From positions 1 through 64,000 of the forward strand of contig JAFIES010000072.1 of NCBI GenBank assembly GCA_020832415.1: DNA of 64,000 nucleotides, in the 5' to 3' direction. The number at the start of each line of letters is the position of its first letter. The stretch's first letter is position 1. The position numbers and the translations under genes are program-made. This DNA is from Balneolaceae bacterium. Lineage in GTDB: Bacteria; Bacteroidota; Rhodothermia; Balneolales; Balneolaceae. Positions 59,952 through 64,000 of this stretch are shown here, one piece after another. The notes beneath the pieces are model-generated. The model saw only the letters and a list, made by a program, of their open reading frames with translations, had not been told where the DNA came from and did no database searches.

Positions 59952-62528
59952 TCAAATATAATTTGATGCTACGACACCCTTTATTTCTCTCTTTTTAAAG
60001 CGGATGGTATAGCTGGTTCCATTTTTAGAGTTGAGTTCAAGATCACCTTCAAGCTGTTGAACAAATGTATCAATAAGTGAGCGCCCCAGCGAATCCGAAG
60101 AGATCTCAGCTTCGTTAAATCCCGGTCCGTCATCAGCAATAAAAAGCTCGATATACTGCTCTGTTTGATGAAGTTTTATACTGATTATACCTTGACTTCT
60201 ATTATGAAATGCGTGTTTTAGTGAGTTAGTTAGAATTTCATTTACCAAGAGTCCCAAAGGCAGGGCCTGGTTAATATTAATGCTCATCTCTTCCAAATCG
60301 AGTTTTAGCGAAATATCTGTAGTATCCGTACTGCTGAATGTTTCAAGTATACCCTCAGCTTGTTTTTGGATATTCTCTTTGAGTGAAATGTTAGAAAAAC
60401 TGGTTGATTTATAAAGCTGTTCGTGAATGAGTGCGATAGATTTAATTCGGTTTATGCTACTATTAATCATATCAGCACTTTCACTGTCTTTTAAATTGTA
60501 GGCTTGAAGCTGCAATAATCCTGATATCACTGCAAGGTTATTTTTTACCCGGTGATGTATTTCTGATAAAAGCACATTCTTTTCATTCAACGCTTCTTTA
60601 ATCTGCTCTTCTGCTTTTATTCTGGTTGTAATATCCCTCCAGACAACATATCCAATGTCATCTCCATCTACATCTCTAATGCGGGTAACAACAATCTCAA
60701 CGGGAATTAAGCTCATGTCTTTTTTCTGATGATACCATTCGAACTTAATGCTATTCTTATGATTCAGATTTTTCAGATTTTCTACATGAGCCTGTTTTGA
60801 TAGTTTTCCATTTGGTTGAACTTTTGGAGAGATGGCCGTAGGTGATTTGCCTATTAAATCTTCTTTTTTTGTGTAACCCAGCATGGTATAAGCGGCCTTA
60901 TTGCAATCTATAATCTTGTTATTTCTTACAAGTAAATTTGCATCTGCCGATCGGGTGAACAGATCTTTATACCGCTTTTCTGAAGCTATAACTGCCAGTT
61001 CAGCCTCCATCTCTTTTGTGATGTCCACATGAGTTCCTGCCATACGAATTGGCTCTCCATTTTCCGACCTGAAAGCTTTACCCCTGTCCTGGATCCAAAC
61101 CCAATGCCCTTTTTTGTGCTTCATTCGAAAACGGGATTCGAAAAAATTATCCTTGCCTTTGAGCACCCTTTCGATATTTGTATGTGCAATTACTAAATCA
61201 TCCGGGTGAGTAAGGTTTTCCCATGTTTTGAGGGTATGAGGTTCAAGTTCAGCCAGCGTATAACCAAGCATTTTTGCCCATTGCTCGTTATATATTACTT
61301 CACCGGATTTAATATTCCAGTCCCATGTGCCTGCTTGAGTGCCTTCTAGCGAGTAATTGAGACGGTCTTTTGCTGCTTTTAAGGCTTCCTGAAATCTCAC
61401 TTCAGAGCTTATGTTTCTACCAACACCAAGCACACCTGTTATGTTGCCGTTCCCGGAGGTGATGGGTGTTAATTTGGTTTGATAATTAGTGATTATTTCA
61501 TTGCTCTGAATTGACCAGAGGTACACAACTGAATTACCATTTATGGCTTTATTGAATGCTTCAATATGATTTGCAGCAGCTTCAGTTCCCATTATTTCTG
61601 AAGCTTTTTTACCTAAAAGCAGGTTTCTCATTTCAACATTTTCTGCCCACTTACCAAAGAGTTCTGTATGCCTGCCATCTTTATCGAGCGTAAACACAAT
61701 ATCATCAAACGCATTGATAACCTCTCTGAAGCGGGATTCTTTTTGGATAAGCGCCTGTTCCAGATCAACTTCTTCACTCACATCTCTTACCGATCCAATG
61801 ATTTTTACAACTTTGCCATCATCATCTAAAAGGGCGCGACTTTTTGTCCGGATCCACTTATGCTTTCCATTTAGATCACGAAAACGAACAGTCAGATCGT
61901 AATCTTTTCCATTTTTTAAACACTCGTTAAATGAGTTCTCCACAATCTGGCGATCATCCGGAACATAACATTGAAGACTTTTTGCGATATGGTCCCAATC
62001 TTGCTTTGGGTCAAGTCCATGCAGATGATATAATTCATCAGTCCAGAACATCTGTTCTGTGCCAACATCATACTCCCAGCCACCGGTTTTAGAGAGAGTC
62101 TCAATATCATTTAAGATTCGTTCGCGGCGAGCTGTTTCAGTCTCCTTAAGTTTTTCTTCCGTAATATCCTGTTTTACAGAGATGTAGTGTGTGATGGATC
62201 CTGTATCATCAAAGACGGGTTGAATAGTGGCACGTTCCCAATAGGGATCCCCGTTCTTTTTTTTGTTCATAAGATCGCCGCTCCAGGTCTTGCCCGAAGA
62301 TATGGTTGCCCACAGATCTTTATAAAAAGTTAGCGGCTGATAATTTGATTCTAAAATTCCGGGGTTTCCACCTCTAACCTCTTCAAATGAATACCCGGTG
62401 AGTTTAGAAAAGAATTTGTTGACGTATACAATATTTCCATCAGGGTTTGAAATAACTATGGCTGCCGGCATTAGCTCTATGGCAGATCGAAATAGATCTG
62501 AGTTCAAATGAAGCTTAAAATTATCCAT
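59952..62528 (-). CDS. Soluble sensor histidine kinase with five PAS domains (HisKA_2 type)
   Basis: 858 aa, no membrane segment. Five PAS/PAC units: ~10-130 (ELMPAAIVISNPDGNIVYVN, ISVKQDITEEK), ~145-260, ~268-380, ~385-510 (GTQAGTWDWNIKSGEVIYN) and ~515-640 (YVVWRDITTRIK). Then the HisKA_2 dimerisation box with phospho-His in LLSEIHHRVKNNLAVISGLLQLQ (~660) and a HATPase of the HATPase_c_2/HWE-like kind (LVNEILTNSLKHAF, IADDGPGF). It lacks a receiver domain and has no response regulator beside it, so the partner is elsewhere. The input may be redox or small ligands; no Cys/His haem pattern is evident. Confidence 0.92.
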   Translation of the reverse strand: MDNFKLHLNSDLFRSAIELMPAAIVISNPDGNIVYVNKFFSKLTGYSFEEVRGGNPGILESNYQPLTFYKDLWATISSGKTWSGDLMNKKKNGDPYWERATIQPVFDDTGSITHYISVKQDITEEKLKETETARRERILNDIETLSKTGGWEYDVGTEQMFWTDELYHLHGLDPKQDWDHIAKSLQCYVPDDRQIVENSFNECLKNGKDYDLTVRFRDLNGKHKWIRTKSRALLDDDGKVVKIIGSVRDVSEEVDLEQALIQKESRFREVINAFDDIVFTLDKDGRHTELFGKWAENVEMRNLLLGKKASEIMGTEAAANHIEAFNKAINGNSVVYLWSIQSNEIITNYQTKLTPITSGNGNITGVLGVGRNISSEVRFQEALKAAKDRLNYSLEGTQAGTWDWNIKSGEVIYNEQWAKMLGYTLAELEPHTLKTWENLTHPDDLVIAHTNIERVLKGKDNFFESRFRMKHKKGHWVWIQDRGKAFRSENGEPIRMAGTHVDITKEMEAELAVIASEKRYKDLFTRSADANLLVRNNKIIDCNKAAYTMLGYTKKEDLIGKSPTAISPKVQPNGKLSKQAHVENLKNLNHKNSIKFEWYHQKKDMSLIPVEIVVTRIRDVDGDDIGYVVWRDITTRIKAEEQIKEALNEKNVLLSEIHHRVKNNLAVISGLLQLQAYNLKDSESADMINSSINRIKSIALIHEQLYKSTSFSNISLKENIQKQAEGILETFSSTDTTDISLKLDLEEMSININQALPLGLLVNEILTNSLKHAFHNRSQGIISIKLHQTEQYIELFIADDGPGFNEAEISSDSLGRSLIDTFVQQLEGDLELNSKNGTSYTIRFKKREIKGVVASNYI

Positions 62529-62973
62529 TGAGTACCCTCAGAATTGCCCCTTTTTTCAATGCAACAGTGGAATAATAAATTTAGCTAATATTTCCTTAAC
62601 AGGCTAAAAATTAGAAAGATACCTTTAAAAGCTATGAGCGATTAGATGCGAAGTTAATGATAATTCTTAATTTGTTCTTATTTGCGTTTACTATCGGCCG
62701 AGCTGCAGAATCCAGGGTACTCTTTTACCTGTTTCAAACACCCTGTTGCTATTATTTTCCAGCCCTCGGTGATATACCTTCAAGCTATCAACACAATACG
62801 CCTAGCCTGATCCGCCAAAATATCTGCAGATGGTTCCAAACATCATGTTGTGTATTACCAATATCTTAATCCCTCTGTAATAACAAGTTCATGCTCTTTC
62901 GTGTTGGTTTCATTTAGAATACCATCAGTAACATCTTCAGCTTCTGCAATTTGCAGTATCTATAAATTGAAAA
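62529..62973. other. 445-bp gap with a possible decayed coding relic
   Basis: No convincing gene. The 70-aa plus-strand ORF at 62657 is Cys- and aromatic-rich without a ribosome site and looks spurious. On the minus strand 62959-62855 reads ILQIAEAEDVTDGILNETNT and ends HELVITEGLRYW-stop, with codon-like composition but no start codon and a stop just before it; it may be the tail of a dead gene. The promoter of the PAS kinase should lie at the left end. Confidence 0.35.
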
Positions 62974-64000
62974 TCAATGTACTTGAAGTGCAGATTTAAA
63001 AACAGACAGAGTTTCATCAAGCTGTGTGTTTGTTACTATAAGTGGCGGAATCCACCGAATTACATTTCCATAGGTTCCGCAGGTTAGTAATAGCAGATTA
63101 TTTTTAATACAGGCAGCAGCAACTTTTTTGGTAGTTTCAGCATCGGGGTTGCCATTGCTATCGGTGAACTCGGTTGCTACCATTAAACCCCGCCCCCTCA
63201 CATCACCAATAATGGGATATTCTGCCTGTAACTTTTGCAAGGCATCCATCAACTGGCTGCCTCTGTCAGCGGCATTTTCCGAAAGGTTTTCATCACGGAT
63301 TACATCGATCGTTTCCGCTGCCGCACGCGATGCCACCGCACTCCCGCCGCCATAGGTTCCGCCATGAGTGCCGGGCAGCCAGCGTTCCATTATTTCCCTG
63401 GAAGACGCAATGGCTGATATGGGTAACCCGCTTCCAAGCCCTTTTGCCATCACGATTATATCGGGTTTGATATCGCTCTGTTCAAAACAGAACATTGTTA
63501 CTGTTCTGCCAAACCCGCTCTGAACTTCATCCATAACCAATAAGATGCCATGTTCATCACAAACATCCCGAAGGTGTTGCAAAAAAGGAGCCGGTGCGGG
63601 AACATATCCGCCCTCACCAAGAACGGGTTCGATGATAATAGCCGCAGTTTCATTGGGTGCAGTTTGTCCGCGCAGGAGAATATCGAGCTGTTTTTTACAG
63701 AACGCTACTGCCTCATTTTCACTCCATCCATATTGGTATGCATAGGGAAAAGGTGTAACAAATATTCCGGAAGGGAGGGGCTGAAATTTTTGCCGGTAGA
63801 CTGTTTTTGATGTTGTCATAGCCATAGCCAGATGTGTGCGACCATGAAAACTGCCCTGAAATACTATTATATTACTGCGGCCTGTTGCTGCTTTGGCAAG
63901 CTTTACACACGCTTCTGTGGCTTCTGCTCCACTGTTTGAGAAGAAAAACCGGTTGATATACGGCGGAGTAATTTCATCGAGTTTTTGTGCAAGTTTAACA
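62974..64000 (-). CDS. Class III aminotransferase (acetylornithine/4-aminobutyrate type), 5' end beyond window
   Basis: The track calls a start at 63825, but the frame is open to the window edge and the extra sequence is clearly coding: FFFSNSGAEATEACVKLAKAATG and IIVFQGSFHGRTHLAM. About 341 codons are visible. PLP contacts: SGAEAT, FHGRT, the EPVLGEGGY block, LVMDEVQSGFGRT, and the Schiff-base Lys in IVMAKGLGSGLPISA. It belongs to the ArgD/GabT/OAT group; substrate assignment needs the missing N-terminus and context. The C-terminus is complete (LSVFKSALQVH). Confidence 0.9.
   Translation of the reverse strand, partial: VKLAQKLDEITPPYINRFFFSNSGAEATEACVKLAKAATGRSNIIVFQGSFHGRTHLAMAMTTSKTVYRQKFQPLPSGIFVTPFPYAYQYGWSENEAVAFCKKQLDILLRGQTAPNETAAIIIEPVLGEGGYVPAPAPFLQHLRDVCDEHGILLVMDEVQSGFGRTVTMFCFEQSDIKPDIIVMAKGLGSGLPISAIASSREIMERWLPGTHGGTYGGGSAVASRAAAETIDVIRDENLSENAADRGSQLMDALQKLQAEYPIIGDVRGRGLMVATEFTDSNGNPDAETTKKVAAACIKNNLLLLTCGTYGNVIRWIPPLIVTNTQLDETLSVFKSALQVH

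Noticed and set aside
62657-62869. 70-aa plus-strand ORF
   Set aside because: Aromatic- and Cys-rich, no ribosome site, no recognisable domain, lying between two minus-strand genes.
1-64000. CRISPR array, prophage, toxin-antitoxin or restriction-modification locus
   Set aside because: I found no regular spacer-repeat array, no phage structural genes and no methyltransferase/nuclease pair. The only mobile signals are the partial IS3 gene, the MITE-like repeat and the tRNA-end duplication.

Overview
The window looks like a chromosomal segment of a Gram-negative bacterium of the Bacteroidota/Balneolota branch (FCB group), most likely Balneolaceae-like. This rests on three things seen in the sequence: two large secreted proteins with type IX secretion (Por) C-terminal sorting domains, many SPII lipoproteins and outer-membrane beta-barrels, and a few TTG/TAnnTTTG-type promoter candidates. 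The species cannot be read from the sequence alone. There is no prophage, CRISPR array or large island. Most of the window is ordinary housekeeping and envelope DNA with a few accessory patches.

Layout. 1-201: 5' end of an IS3-type transposase orfA cut by the window edge. 507-3879: a triple-repeat lipoprotein, a beta-barrel protein and a membrane protein. 3909-7577: an RskA-type anti-sigma/ECF sigma pair divergent from a Rieske-YceI-DUF5777 set. 7734-12853: fabI, ruvC, ruvA, a PhoB/PhoR-like two-component system and a mannose-1-phosphate guanylyltransferase. 12855-15269: MBL hydrolase, small protein, outer-membrane protein and an exported glutathione peroxidase. 15445-15686: tRNA-Asp and a decayed second copy of its 3' end and terminator. 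15812-24677: giant InlB/GLUG lipoprotein, an isolated FAD protein, a broken glycosyltransferase, a secreted zinc metalloprotease with sorting domain, and an SCP2-R2lox fusion.

24846-27651 is a chromosome-partition neighbourhood: mnmG and rsmG with two parS-like sites, followed by a MITE-like element flanked by 9-bp direct repeats. Then come a WYL regulator and a lactonase-SDR-ALDH-MDR operon on the minus strand (28940-33318). An M28 peptidase, ChaN-like protein, hemB, htpX and hemL follow (33484-39592), giving a haem-flavoured block. 39683-43501 encodes a ThuA protein and an SGNH/beta-propeller/HEAT/cupredoxin fusion. An MFS transporter, serA, a PIG-L deacetylase and a PSMA-like M28 peptidase come next. 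49574-53298 is a TPR / DUF4292 / degenerate EnvC operon. A second GLUG lipoprotein faces a 1308-aa CotH/lamin-tail protein across a promoter region holding a G9 tract. The window ends with a cytoplasmic BtuF-like protein, a 5-PAS histidine kinase and a class III aminotransferase cut by the edge.

Most promising for follow-up: the SCP2-R2lox fusion with a complete metal site and cross-link pair; the parS pair without parAB beside it; the SGNH-dehydrogenase-cupredoxin fusion that lacks any CxxCH motif; the sigma/anti-sigma-Rieske-YceI-beta-barrel locus; and the tRNA-Asp 3'-end duplication.
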